A stretch of 64,000 bases of DNA from Micropterix aruncella (Eukaryota > Arthropoda > Insecta > Lepidoptera > Micropterigidae), in the NCBI GenBank assembly GCA_944548615.1, contig OX155955.1:12643921-12707920 (forward strand), given 5' to 3'. How positions within the stretch are numbered: position 1 is the stretch's first letter; every line of letters begins with the position of its first letter. The position numbers and the translations under genes are program-made. Positions 27,438-38,693 of the stretch are shown here, piece by piece. Below the pieces are notes generated by a model. The model did not search any database. It worked only from the letters and a program-made list of their open reading frames with translations, and was not told the DNA's origin.

Positions 27438-28301
27438 GGGAGCTAATGGGCCCATGATGAGGTGGCCACAATGACCCATGTGTTCAGGGTCGGTCACACT
27501 CATGGGTCAACACCCATCCGATGGCCTCCACGCATGGGGTGCGAGCCTGGGTAGGACACTGGGTCAACCAGTCTCCCCTGGGAATCAATCCTCTGGCGCT
27601 CCTGGACGGTCTGCGCACCGAGCGACGCAAGCCAATCGATTGTGCTCTCCGACTAACAATCGGGGGAGTCTGGGAACTGTATTGTTTCCTATAGAGCGGG
27701 GGTAGTTATCTACCTTACGGCGACTGCTCTTGAAATGACCATTGGCTATCCGATCCCGGTTCAGAGTCGGGCAAAGGACGCCTTGTTCCGCGATAGATTC
27801 GGTACACTCCGCTTCACCGCTTCGTAAGGGAGAGGACCGCGCAAGCGACCTCGAACTCGGAACCAATCGAGAGACCGGAGAAATCTGGTCACAATTGGAA
27901 GTGAGGGCGCGAGTATCTCGAGCCCGCCGGGTTTATTCCTGGCTCACTCGCGGTAAGGAGCTGGACGTAGGATTGTACTGTCCAAAGTCTTCTACCTTCA
28001 CTGCAGGGCGACAGAACGACTAATCGTTAAAACGTCCTGTGGTGACGGGCTCGCTTGTTGTAGTCGACACCGCAAGATGTTAGTCAGAATACACAATCGA
28101 TTGGCTTACGCCGCACGGTGCGCAGATCGTCCAGGAGAGCCAGAAGATTGACTCCTAAGGGAAACTATCCCTAAGGCCAGAGTCCTACCCGAGCTCGCGC
28201 TTCATGCATGGAGGCCGCCGGATGGGTGTTGACCCGTGAGTGTGACCGACCCTGAACAAATGGGTCTTCGTGGCCAACTTAGCAAGGGCCCATTAGCTCC
28301 C
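27438..28301. mobile_element. GC-rich foldback element, complete copy
   Basis: Complete 864-bp element. It starts GGGAGCTAATGGGCCC and ends with the reverse complement GGGCCCATTAGCTCCC. Terminal inverted repeats are about 220 bp. The interior runs from 'cgggggagtctgggaactg' to 'tggtgacgggctcgc' (forward orientation). TTA is present immediately outside both ends (27,435-27,437 and 28,302-28,304). A 3-bp TWA target duplication with GGG-starting ends is what PIF/Harbinger elements show, so I lean to a Harbinger-type MITE. No transposase is present, and small frames are not conserved between copies. Confidence 0.75.
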
Positions 28302-28443
28302 TTATCATACAACATCTTAAAACCAATCCTTCTATGAAGTGTTTATATATGTATATGAGTGTGTAGCATGTTTGTATGTAAGTGTTTGTCTCGCCGCTCG
28401 ACATAATTAAAATGCAATTCCGTTAATTTTACCCGTCACAGAA

Positions 28444-28520
28444 AATGGTGACCTAGCTTGGAATCGAACACAGAACAATGTAAGATCAGGCGGCCTAAGC
28501 ACTATGCCACCGCTATGGGT
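28444..28520 (-). mobile_element. tRNA-derived SINE head
   Basis: On the minus strand a TGGCATAGTGCTTAGGC A-box-like word is followed about 25 bp on by GTTCGATTCC, a B-box match, in a tRNA-like arrangement without the paired stems of a functional tRNA. This is the usual head of insect SINEs. The body would lie toward lower coordinates (28,380-28,443). Confidence 0.6.
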
Positions 28521-28529
28521 ATACGGTCA

Positions 28530-29869
28530 CTTTAGGATTAATATTGGAATCTTTTCTATTAGGCCAGCTATAAGTAAACATCTTCCAATCTATATAAATA
28601 TACTTCTTAATTTTTGGTATACATATCATCAATAATTTATAAAAGATCTATTTTTGACTGACTTGGACTGAAGATATTCGATCCATTTTTAACATGCCCT
28701 ATTTTCCGGTAGAACGGAACGCGTTAATCACAATCAACTTGGCAATGTTTTGGGCTTGAGCAATTTACACAACCTGCCACGATAAAATGTAGGTCAAAGC
28801 ATCGTGACAATTTTATTTTAATCTAATCTTAATTTGTATGACGTAATGTGAGTAGATACAGGATGGGTAAAAAGTAACTGACTGGTTATCCATCATATTT
28901 TTATAAATATGTGTGTGTAAGGTATCGATTAAATAGGACACATATTGATAGAGATACTGTGACAACATTTCTCATCTGAAATTCCGAGGCAAAGTCCGTC
29001 GTTGACCATAATATCCCCAATAAAAGTTTGAACAGAGGATACACTTCGTAGTTTTACTCGTAAAAGCTGGCAAAGGGTGCGAATTTGCAAGCGTAAACCG
29101 TCCAATCAGGAAATGCACGAGTAGCATGCCAAATGGGAAACAACTGCTAGCAGAAACATGTGGATGGGATTTCTTATAAGTGTGTAAAACGTATAATTTC
29201 TTAATTATGAATCATATATTAAAACGTATTGTTTATCATGCTTTATGTAAATTGATTATTACTTATTGTATTATTTGATGGGATGAATGCGTTAAAACTC
29301 TGCTGTTACAATTACAATTACAAAAACATTATATACAATTTGTACAAAAATTATAATGAAAATTTTCCTCCACAGAGGATATCGCCATCCCACCGATGAA
29401 TTAAATATGGAACCGTAAGGCTTTACGCAACTTTTTCTAAAATTGTATCTGGGCAATATTTCAAATTTCATTGTACTTCAAGCCTATGATCAGCGAATCT
29501 AGTTTTAGAACATAATTTAGTAATACCCAGGATGAAAACACTTTCTCTGCGCCGAGATTTTACACCATGATTAATTTGGATATAGAAATGAATTTGATAT
29601 AGACTGACATCTGACATGAATTTGACACGACAGACAAGCCATACATCAAATGTGTTAGAAATTATAAGTAATTAAAACTAGCACAATTTATGATTATATT
29701 TTTGACGACGTTGATAATTAGCATAAATATTTAAATAGCTGTTGGTAATTTTATGGTTTTGGCTTATAAGATGTTACTATCTATTATTATATTTAACATT
29801 TTATTGTCGACCATATATTTTATATTAGCTACTGACTTTTTGATATTTTTATAATTATTTAATAATAAT
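28530..29869. other. AT-rich stretch without recognisable gene
   Basis: No open frame above 60 codons with recognisable content and no repeat boundary seen. Confidence 0.5.
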
Positions 29870-30995
29870 AATATTTATTTGCAGCTGTTGTTAAAAACAT
29901 AAACAACATATAGATACAAAAAATCAAAACCACACAGATAAATTATAACTGTAAATAGACGAAGACTATGTAATAAAACTATAAACGCTGCAAATTAGGG
30001 GTATCCTCAGGATATCTCGTATCCTGGTTTTCAGGACACACCTAATAATTATTGATACATACGGTATTAAAATAAAATAACCAAATCCAATAAATCTAAA
30101 AATCTAAATATTAAAAAAAACTAAACAATCATAATCAAATTAATCCACAAATCAAAATATTTAACAGCAAATGATATTAAAATAAAATAACCATATCAAA
30201 AAAATCTAAAAATCTAAATAATCAAAATCGAATTAAATCCACAAATCAAAATAATCAAAATCAACATATTTAACATCAAATAATCATGGTACAAATTTAT
30301 AGATAATCAAAAAGACAATAGTGTAATCAACAAATTAATAAATAATTATTTTTAAATAAAATCAAAATATGACATCTAAACATTTTCCTTTAATAATGGT
30401 CTTTAAATACTGCAATTGCAATACATTCCCCTTATAGTGGTCTTTAAATACTGCAATTGAATTCGATCGCAATGCCATTCCCAACCGATTCCATACAACC
30501 GCAGAATAATAGGAAAAACTGCACTGGAAATGTGTAGTTTTGTGCCTGGTTATTATAGCAAGTTGTTCGCGTGCCCATGTTGAATGGACATGCTGGTTAC
30601 GGGACCACGTCATACTCGAGTAAAGATATCGCTGCTGTTCATTTCGTACTACCTTGAGTACAAGGGTCGCAAGATGGAGCTGCCTTCTTTTACTCATATT
30701 TAGCATGGAAGCTTTCGCAAGGAATGGTGACACGTGATGACCTGGAGGAATCCTAAAGCAAAATCTTGCGCAGGCATTTTGCAGCCTCTGAAGTCTCCGC
30801 TCTTCCTATACAGACAGGGGCCGTACACACAGTCGCCATAGTCCATTATAGACAATATAAGAACATTTACAAGTAGCATTCTGACTCTGACGCTGAGGTA
30901 CTCCCGAATTCTGTATAATGCCTTTAGACGTGAGAAACCCCACCCAACGCTTTTGCTGACATGTTCCTCAAACCGTAATTTTCCATCGTAATTTG
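29870..30995 (-). pseudogene. LINE remnant (RT C-terminal region plus 3' UTR), minus strand
   Basis: Read on the minus strand from 30,995: a segment EEHVSKSVGWGFSRLKALYR is followed by SIMDYGDCVYGPC, matching the post-RT region of I/CR1-group LINEs ('S...DYGDVVYGP'). After a frame change come RRQLHLATLVLKVV and a long C-terminal frame (30,733-30,362). A tandem duplication near the C-terminus repeats about 35 bp (30,380-30,410 against 30,415-30,455, 'tggtctttaaatactgcaat'). An A-rich 3' UTR (29,990-30,360) ends in ATT-type tail units at about 29,870. Truncated and frameshifted. Confidence 0.75.
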
Positions 30996-30999
30996 TTTC

Positions 31000-31910
31000 T
31001 CCTTTCTTAACTGCCCTACCAATACGAACGCACGTGATACGTCCGCTATATTATCAAATAGAAAAACGTATATAAAAATGAATACAATATATATTTATAC
31101 AAATTTTACTTAAAACCGTTAATTAAAAACCGGCATTTTTTTATAATCTCGTATGTTTAAAATAGTGTCCACCCTAGAACTGGATAGTTTCAGTTGGGTG
31201 ACAGTATCAAATAAGCATTTGGCTATAATTTCGCCATTTGAACTTCTTGTTTTTTAGCGAAGATTCATATTTTATGGAAATTAATCACTTAATAAAATAA
31301 AGAAAATATCATGAGGCAAGAAGCCGTATCAAAATTAACATATTTCAATTGAATAAATAATTAAAATTCTATTTGATGTGAAATTAAAATACAGCAATTT
31401 AAAAATACTTTTTATTGATTGATTTAAATCATTTAAATGTTGAAGTATATGGTAGTCAAGTTCATTTTTTTCTGTATACCTTCAAAAATACTTCAATACT
31501 AATATTTCAGAAAAATCTCTAAAATTATAAAACATAAAAAACAAGAGTATGAATATACAAAAATAGACAATAGAAAATTCACCCAACATTTCTCAGTTTT
31601 CCTTTATTGAATTCACTGAGTCTCGTAAACCCATTTTACGACTACGCCGCTTGTGTGACTAGCTACAATAAACCAGATAGATGTTGTTTACTAACTGGAA
31701 ATGGCTTTTATAAAACTTGACACATGTCCGGCGCAGTTGATAATATCAAAGGACATTCAGTGACAACAATGGGCATGCAGAAAAGAGGGTGGTTATGGTC
31801 GGTATAATTTATAGCGGGAGCTATATCCAATTGTCGCCCTGAGAGTAGTTAATTAAATACAGTCAGAGAAATATAATATCAACCTTCCTGTTAATCGAAA
31901 AATATAATTA
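31000..31910. other. AT-rich stretch without recognisable gene
   Basis: No gene or clear repeat boundary recognised. Confidence 0.5.
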
Positions 31911-32830
31911 CATAAATTTAGTATTTGCGGCAGTTAAATTTCATTATAAATAAGAAAAAAATAATTTCACTTAGTGAAGTTTGAAGCACTCGACATTTCG
32001 GCGATGTCACAACCACAGTTGTCATGTAGAGTGAAGTGCTCTTAGTTATCATCCGTTATTGTTCTATGCGTAGCCGGCTACGCAAATATAGCGGTAGTAG
32101 AACGGCATGCGCATGCAATTTTGAAATTTCTCGACACACACGACCCTTACTACTGGATTACATTTCGCATGTTTGCAATCGGTCTTGTCGTTGAGAACAT
32201 TTTAAGAAGAGGGTTCCACGTAGAAAAGAGTTTGAACCCTCCGTTTCTATTGAAGGGTTCATCCTATTTCTATGTCTTCCCTGGTCATGCGGAGGAGGGG
32301 GGGGGGGGGGATCAAATTGCTCGTTGGATAGCACAATAGAATGTTGAAATTACACCCAGTTGTTTATTCTGCTATACAATATGTGTTTGCAGATCACCAG
32401 TTCTTCTCCTTGATTTTTTTTAACAGCCTGGATATACTCTGTCAGCCGAAACGCGATGGGTCGCTTTACTTGTCCAACGTAAGCCAACCCTAAGCGTAAG
32501 GGCCTCTTCGCACTAGGCGGTCGTACCAAGGCGGTTCAACCGAGGCGGTCGGTAACAATGATACAGTTACTATGAAAACTCGATGCGGGCAGCCGTCTCT
32601 AGTGCGAACAACATGAGTGATTTTCATAGTAACTGTATGATTGTGACCGACCGGCTCGGTTGAACAGCCTCCGTCCGACCGCCTAGTGCGAAGGGGCCCT
32701 AAGCCAACCCACAGCTGCACTCGATTTTATACACAACCGATTTTACAGCGATATTATGTCTTTTGCTGGTTTTAGAGACCGAGATAAACCTAGAGTCGAT
32801 TTTAACATCATTCAGATTTATGTTTATACG
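31911..32830 (-). pseudogene. Penelope-like element: GIY-YIG endonuclease remnant, split by a MITE
   Basis: The minus-strand frame starting near 32,815 gives SRFISVSKTSKRHN and VVYKIECSCGLA. After a MITE insertion it continues AYVGQVKRPIAFRLTEYIQA, the core of a PLE GIY-YIG domain (the 'Y.G' and R of the catalytic fold are visible). Downstream, VICKHIL and NGGFKLFSTWNPLLKMF match the usual PLE C-terminus. The noncoding end word ('gtcacaaccacagttgtcat') lies near 32,010. The reverse transcriptase is absent and a G-run interrupts the frame at 32,298-32,309. This is the fullest PLE coding remnant in the window. Confidence 0.8.
32488..32699. mobile_element. MITE inserted in the PLE GIY-YIG domain
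   Basis: The ends match as inverted repeats: 'gggcctcttcgcactaggcg' on the left and, reversed, 'gggccccttcgcactaggcg' on the right. The host word TAAGCCAACCC occurs on both sides (about 32,476-32,486 and 32,700-32,710), interrupting the GIY-YIG frame at the GLA/AYVG junction. The interior pairs as well ('cagttactatgaaaa' with 'tttcatagtaactg'). The ends and TSD length suggest a hAT or MULE-type MITE, not resolved. Confidence 0.75.
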
Positions 32831-32837
32831 TACGTAT

Positions 32838-33165
32838 ACAGGTTTCATTACGTAATAACTACGAACATTAACGTTCAGATAGACCAATAGATGGCATTCT
32901 ATCTCTCCGCATTATTCTATCTCTCCGCATTCTATCTCGCAGTGGTATTATTGTTATCATTGGTTAAATTGTTCGGTTTTTTAACCAATTCCTTAAAAAA
33001 ACATTCATTATAAATTAGTATTTATGGCCAAATAAATTGTTATTAGTTTTCCCGGACTATATTAGTTTCCCCGGACTATGCTATCAGAGCCTAATTCATA
33101 TTGCTGGCATAAAAGGGTTGCCGAAACGTCCTATGGCATCGAGCAATCTAATATATATCAATGGT
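32838..33165. repeat. Dispersed repeat, 'atacaggttt' family, copy 1
   Basis: Shares an ordered set of words with 54,101-54,422: 'atacaggtttca', 'gttcagatag', 'agatggcattctat', 'attgttat.attggtta', 'aaaaaaacatt', 'agggttg..(g/a)aaacgt', 'gagcaatctaata'. Diverged by indels, same orientation. A short duplication ('gttttcccggactat') lies near 33,048-33,078. Family unknown. Confidence 0.65.
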
Positions 33166-33539
33166 ACTACAAAGGTCACACTGAAAGATTCTGGATTTGA
33201 ACACTTATATTTTTTAAAAATATTTCTACATTGGAAAATGACGCCTTTTGCTGTCTATCACGTAGAACTCGTGAGCCATCTTTCATATAGTCCCGACGTA
33301 ACACCTTGTAACCCCAAAAATGAAGAACCAATTACGCCGTGAACGATCGTCTTAGGGAGTTGATATACAAAGCGCTCGGGAACGCTCACGGAGAATATTT
33401 TGATAAGCAATAAATTTGGTTTGTTCTCTCCTTGTAGTTTTACTTTCCCGGCAAGGAAAGTATTGTAAACACGCTTATTTTTTCGAGATGACGGCGTATA
33501 TGTACATTTAGACCCCCACCCCCACCCCCCGGAAAGATT
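33166..33539. other. Unassigned sequence
   Basis: No gene recognised. Confidence 0.4.
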
Positions 33540-33720
33540 AGGGCTATTTCCAGACTGAACTCTGCCTGTGAGTCTATGTGTCTGTGTGTATTTCTCCACC
33601 ACGATAGTGCCTAAACGCTTCATCCGATTGAGCTAAAATTTCTCACGTAGGCATCATTTGGTCATCGTAAAAGTTGAAAAGATTGTGGTTGAAATCGGTC
33701 CACCTTTTTTTATTTTTTGC
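33540..33720. repeat. Dispersed repeat fragment, copy 2
   Basis: Diverged copy of the repeat at 230-450, in the same orientation: GT-rich run, 'cgattgagct', 'gttgaaaagattg' and 'gttgaaatcgg'. A C-rich run lies just before it (33,510-33,530). Confidence 0.6.
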
Positions 33721-33861
33721 AATTGTATTTTCTGTGCTTAACGTTGCGGTCGGCCGGTGCCTATGTCAATGCCCACTACATATGAACCGCGGCTGCGGTT
33801 CGTGTCTTTGATTAGATGCCGAAGTGCGCTTATAAGGTTTTTCACTGAATTTCCGCTAGAT

Positions 33862-34236
33862 GGTTAGTTAGTTAGTTAGTTTTCCTGGGCTTTTTCCCGC
33901 ACTTGGCCTCTTGATTGGGCCGTGGCTCATGTTTCTATTTATGTTACTCCAGCCAACCCAGGCTGTCCCAGAAGGTTAGCAGCCTGTTTAGGTTGCTACA
34001 GGCCTCCGGGACAGATGCTGGAGATTGTAGTATTCTTGCCCGTTGCTCTGCCACGCTCCTGCATTCCATGAGCACATGCTGTGGCGTTTCTTCTTCCTCC
34101 ATGCATCCTCTGCATAGAGGGCTGTCTGTCACACATATGGTAAACAGGTGTTTGTTTAGGGAACAGTGGCCTGTCATAGTACCTATGACTTTACGGTTTT
34201 TGTCCCTTTTTAATCTGGTGAGGTTGCGGGCAAGTT
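33862..34236 (-). mobile_element. 5'-truncated R1/Jockey-type LINE with TTAG tail and TSD
   Basis: The minus-strand frame (34,177-33,944) reads TGHCSLNKHLF, DSPLCRGCMEEE and TPQHVLMECRSVAEQRA, the C-terminal zinc-knuckle domain of R1/Jockey-type elements. The 3' tail, seen as TTAGTTAGTTAG on the plus strand, borders a 12-bp target duplication TTTCCGCTAGAT (33,850-33,861 and 34,237-34,248). The same family gives the longer copy at 50,909. Clean boundaries and few substitutions between the two copies suggest a relatively young insertion. Confidence 0.85.
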
Positions 34237-34589
34237 TTTCCGCTAGATCCGATTTTGCTCGATTTAAAATGAAATGTTATTTATGGTTATAAATTCCAAT
34301 GTTGTTTAATAAGATAACGCATCTTCCAACATTCCTATGACAGTTACTGTGATTATGGAAAGTCCTTCCGGGAAAGTCTTGGGGTGACAAAACTGAAGAT
34401 TTTTTTCTAGTTTATTCGGGAAACTTTTAGTGTGGCCATCTAACCGGTTGATAACGCGAGGTTTTTTTTTCAAAATTAATACGACGCATATAAAACGATA
34501 CGAAGCCGTATTCCTATGCATTCCTGCGAAATGACTTGAGTTATCATACGCCCAGGCATCGCGTCTTATAAAAATATCAGAAAACTTCA

Positions 34590-35480
34590 TTCTGAAATGG
34601 GTGTAATTGTTTCAAACCGTGTGCATGTCGACGATCTGCTAATACGAGGAATATCTGGAGCGATTACCGGAAAGGAAGACAAAGCAATACAAATGCTTTT
34701 CCAAAAATAATCCGGTCTAACGTAGATCCAAGCTCAACTGGCATTACGTAGAAAGAAATTAAAGCTTACGCTTTAAATAATAACAAGATCTGCTCTTTAA
34801 ATAAACTCTTTTGTTAAATAATAACAAGACAAGTTTGCTCGAAAAAGATAATAAGTTTTGCTATACTATGCGAAAACCACTCCTCTCAGAAAAGCATATG
34901 CTGAAACGACTCGAGTGGGCAATAGAAATATTAATAAGGATTTATACAACGTTATCTTTACAGACGGAGGTCATCTACAAGGAGGGTATGGTGGAGAGCA
35001 GGCAACAAAACGAGTCAATGAACTGTAAAATAGACTAAAAATTCATGTTTGGGGGTGTTCAGTGAGTTAGTGTACTGTGAAAACGCGGCTTTGGTTACCT
35101 GTACCTCTTTAATGACAATCTCAGAGCAGAAAAGATGTGTCAGATCTATTCTAAATACTTGTTGTTAACTGCTGAATATTAGTTCGGTGAATAAAAGATG
35201 GCTTGGCAATTTGCAAAAAGATAACGATCCAAATATGACAGTAATGTAGCCTTTGGGTTAATGGCGATGAAATAATTAGCGAATTCGCCATATTCGAATC
35301 CAATTTTGATAGTCTTGAAGTTCAGGCTCGCAAAAAACGAATCTGCTCTTGAGCAGCGTTGCTTTCAAATTCGACGACATGGCGCTCTCTGTCTTGTACC
35401 TATATGCAGTAAACCACGCTACAAACATGCCCAGAAGAAACCATGCATTGATAATGGCGGTGACTCTACCATGTAGCAGT
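34590..35480 (+). pseudogene. Tc1/mariner transposase remnant (MPRR type)
   Basis: The plus frame at 34,811-35,038 reads KPLLSEKHMLKRLEWAIE, the Tc1/mariner linker before the catalytic core. Then come shifted frames with a damaged 'FTDE' segment, a VWGC-like stretch (about 35,045), QKDNDPN (near 35,215, the 'QDNDPKH' second-aspartate motif) and near 35,420 MPRRNHALI, matching the C-terminal 'MPRR..A.I..G' block. The upstream part from 34,590 is HTH-like but weak. Multiple frameshifts and stops; dead. No terminal inverted repeats identified. Confidence 0.7.
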
Positions 35481-35489
35481 ATTTTGTTT

Positions 35490-36039
35490 TTATTATCTAA
35501 TATTTAACTATTTTTAGGTCACACGCTCTTGTTTTAAAAACTGTAAGTCAAAAGAAGTAATAAAATACAAAGCCATTATATTTTGTATATTGAGATACTG
35601 ACCAATTATAACGTTACTTTGACGACAAATCTTTGATATTTCTCACAGGAAACTTGAACTTTAACAAAATGGTTAAATGGCTCAGCAACAGTTGCATGTA
35701 ACTCGTAAATATTTCATATCATATCGAGTTCGTTTCCATTTCCGTAGTTAAAAGGCCCAATTCGCCCAAGAGCGTGACTTTATGAGCGATCGTGTTATGG
35801 GCCTTTATAAATTTATGACACCGAAGCGCGAGGGAAATTGCCTTGTACCCGACGACCCTGAAACTTAAACAATAAAGCCGTATTTGTTTCGGGAAACAGC
35901 GCAATGACGCCGTTATGGCGTATTTGCACCTAGCACTCGTAGTCGCTGTCATAGCAGCACAGTACGCTGCAGTTCGCTCAGTAAAAACGACATTTTCTCC
36001 AACGATTCATTGCGGCTGCGGTTTTTAATGTAAGCATTA
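35490..36039. other. Unassigned sequence downstream of gypsy remnant
   Basis: A 77-codon minus frame (35,952-35,719) has no recognised motif. It could be decayed 3' gypsy sequence, but I see no integrase. Confidence 0.35.
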
Positions 36040-36715
36040 TCATGGTAAATAACAGACTATCAGAACCCGTTTTTTCAAAATGATTTTCTCCTTTCGGATA
36101 TGGTAACGGGTATCTGTACCTTTAATAATATACTTTAATTGATAACCAATACTAGGTAAGATATGTAGGTACCCAACTCGGCAACCTTCCAGTTGCAAGC
36201 GAAAGAATTGTTTGTTTTTCCCAATTAGATCCAAAATCGGCTTATGATCGGATTCTATTATAAACTTGTTTCCTGCTACATACTGATACAATTTGTTTAC
36301 AGCTCAATACCTCTGTGAATCACATCTTCTGAGTGTTAACCATACTAAGCAATGCAAAACATGTTGGTTTCTCATTGTCGTGGAGCGTTATTTGAAGAAG
36401 GACTGCGCTAATACCCAATCCGCTTGTGTAACACATAATTTTAATAGGTAATGCAGGGTTGAAGTGAACTAACATCTGTTTCTCTGATATCACTTTCATT
36501 TGCCTTTTGGAAATAATCTTCAAACTGTTTGTCCAGACAAAATTCCTATACTTTTGGAGCAAAGCGTGTAGCGGTTGTAATTTTTTTTTAACAAACATTG
36601 CATAATATTTTTTTTGCTCCCAAGAACGCTCTTACTTCCAAAGCTTCCGCAAGTCTCTTCATATTTAATATAGTTTCTATTCGAGCAGGATGTTTCATAA
36701 TATTCTTTTATCAAT
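36040..36715 (-). pseudogene. Gypsy RT C-terminus and RNase H
   Basis: Read downwards from 36,715: HPARIETILNMKRLAEALE and VRAFLGAKKYY (the 'FLG..NYY' block), then LQPLHALLQKYRNFVW and KQMLVHFNPALPIKIM. The expected RNase H first aspartate ('cDAS.yG') is replaced in CYTSGLGISAVL. After a frame change the other conserved RNase H block, YVAGNKFIIESDHKPILDLI, is well kept. Frames shift at least twice. Not functional. Confidence 0.8.
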
Positions 36716-36716
36716 T

Positions 36717-37408
36717 ACTAGCTGTTGCCCGCGGCTTCGCGTTGCGTAAAGTTTCGAATCGATGTGTTAATTTAAGTAGGGTGGTGTTTATTTGCTTTTT
36801 AAAACGCTACCTTTAGATGTATAGTGCAAGACGTCCCCATCAGATGTACACTACCTATCTCGTAGACGTACGAGTTTTGACCTAGGTATTTCGAGGTGCT
36901 TGCACGCCTCACTAATTTCAAGATATCTCTATAACTATGCCACTTAAACTTACAGTAAATTGCTAATTTTATCTCTATTTAACACATGTCATAATAGATA
37001 AATTTATATTGATAAAGATTTTTATTTTATTGCTAATGTCTTAAACAAACACTACCTAGTTATTTTATGTTAAATATAGAAGTTGGATATATGCTTTTGC
37101 CAACCTTTTTATAGATTTTTTGAGGCCAATATTTCTGTCATATATTGTTTTCAGATATATCAAACCGTTTTGTCAGCGCACACCGATAAAACAACTCAAC
37201 AGCAATTCTCCGACTTGATTTACAAATATCGTGAATTCGAATTGAAAACCAATATTTATGGCAATAAAATAGAGCCTAAAGCACTCGTCGATAACAGAGC
37301 TTTCCAATATTGAAAGAATTTTTGAAATCGGATAAGCAATTTCAGAGATTACCTACAAAGTTACAAACTTACAAACATTACTTCCTAATAATATCTGCAT
37401 AGATTTCA
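36717..37408. repeat. Lepidoptera-type dispersed repeat nested in gypsy
   Basis: Opens CTAGCTGTTGCCCGCGGCTT and closes after 'gagattacctacaaagttac' near 'taatatctgcatagat'. The same opening/closing style appears at 62,073-63,000. It interrupts the gypsy RT: motif text ends at 36,715 and resumes at about 37,410 (FINRLIKAGHKAKC on the minus strand). Class unresolved (SINE, Helitron-like or LINE-derived). Confidence 0.65.
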
Positions 37409-37409
37409 T

Positions 37410-37980
37410 ATGCGGTGGAAAAAAATACATTTGGCCTTGTGCCCTGCTTTAATTAAACGATTTATAAATTCTCTTGGTATTTCCACTCATGACCACTATA
37501 CCTTCAATAAAACTAGCGATTTCCAAACAACCCTGTAGGGATTTTTCTAGTTCTCGTTGGAAAATAGCGCACGCTGGCTTCATACCCTACGAAAGCCTGT
37601 TTACCGCGACCAATTATTTTCGCGTGTTCCATGCGATTAAACCATTAGTATCTTCCGTGACAAATAGATGACTGCATGCTGTTAAAATCTAACTTTGTGA
37701 ACGACTCACCCCCCCCCCCCCCCCCACCCCTACACAGATGCGAGGAGTTCCTTTATCTCCGGTAACCTCTTCTAACCACTTGTTTACCGTAGTCTTGTAA
37801 TCCGAACAAAGTTTAATATTGCCGACGGCTTAACAGCCAGTACAAGTGGCGCTCCCCATAGAGTCGTCTCTATCATGGTTAGAACACCTCGAGACTCCAG
37901 TTTATTGAGGTCCTCCTCTACCTTTTCCCTAAAATCAAATTGCAGTGTACATTGCCCCTAAAATCCTACCTTCTCGTTAA
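37410..37980 (-). pseudogene. Gypsy RT N-terminal and central parts
   Basis: From 37,980 on the minus strand: FDFREKVEEDLNKLESRGVL and WGAPLVLAVKPS match the 'EL..L...GVI....S.W.SPIV.V.K' opening of gypsy RT. A CTCCC/C-run block (37,708-37,729) breaks it. Then GMKPACAIFQRELEKSLQGC is the 'G...AP..FQR.ME..L.GI' block, followed by FIEG where the catalytic 'FLDD/YIDD' aspartates should be. Loss of both aspartates shows the RT is dead. Confidence 0.75.
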
Positions 37981-38234
37981 AAGCAATGACTTGCAGAAAA
38001 CTGGTTTAGCACTTGCTTAACCTATAAACTGTTTTCACAAGCTTTATACTCGTCTAGTTGACCGTTTCACATATAATCATACAAGGTCGAAAGATTGACA
38101 CAATCAGAGTCGAGTTGATTAGTCATCGCCAAGTCTGAATGTAGTGTCACATTAAAAGTATAATACTTACCCTAAAAAGACTCCTATCCAAGTAACGGTC
38201 TCTTGCTATTTGTGACAACAACTAATTTACATAT

Positions 38235-38693
38235 GAAATCGAAGACTATCGCGGTTGTTTGACATTATAAATAGGATAGAAAACGAATTTACCGCGTGAA
38301 ATTTGTAGGACCCGACGTTTCGGTGACGTTGCAGCCGCCGTTGTCTAGGGTAAACTGAAGAGCTGTCAGTCCGTTGTTTTGCGGGTAGGCCGCAAACCGC
38401 TGCCGCCACTGCGTAGGTTATAACGGTGGCGGGGGGCCGGGCTCGGAGCGCGGGAATTTTTAAAATCCGTCTTGCACACAACACTCACTGTATCCTGTTT
38501 TACGTCTTTGCGTTCGGCGTTCGGCGGCGGGAACATTTTAAGAAGAGGGTTCCACGTAGAAGAGAGTTTGTAGCCGTCATCTCTATTGACACCCGACACA
38601 CACCATATACCCTAGACAACGGCGGCTGCAACGTCACCGAAACGTCGGGTCCTACAAATTTCACGCGGTAAATTCGTTTTCTATCCTATTTAT
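38235..38693. mobile_element. PLE insertion with inverted arms and 15-bp TSD
   Basis: A 459-bp insertion flanked by a perfect AACTAATTTACATAT (38,220-38,234 and 38,694-38,708). The left part has the lead-in 'gaaatcgaagactatcgcgg' and arm 1 ('accgcgtgaaatttgtag' to 'ttgtctagggta'). The right part has the inverted arm (38,608-38,690). Between them, on the minus strand, lies the PLE C-terminus DGYKLSSTWNPLLKMF (38,590-38,530), the segment after GIY-YIG. This is the cleanest PLE copy, and it places the palindromic copies at 3,881 and 9,923 in the same family. Confidence 0.85.

Noticed and set aside
28444..28520. Functional tRNA gene
   Set aside because: A- and B-box-like words are present, but I cannot pair an acceptor stem or a proper anticodon arm, so a SINE head is the better explanation.
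33258..33623. 121-codon minus-strand ORF
   Set aside because: It overlaps a dispersed repeat also found at 230-450, and the frame is not conserved between the two copies.
33862..33880. Telomere repeat
   Set aside because: The unit is TTAG, not TTAGG, and it is the short 3' tail of a LINE with a target duplication.
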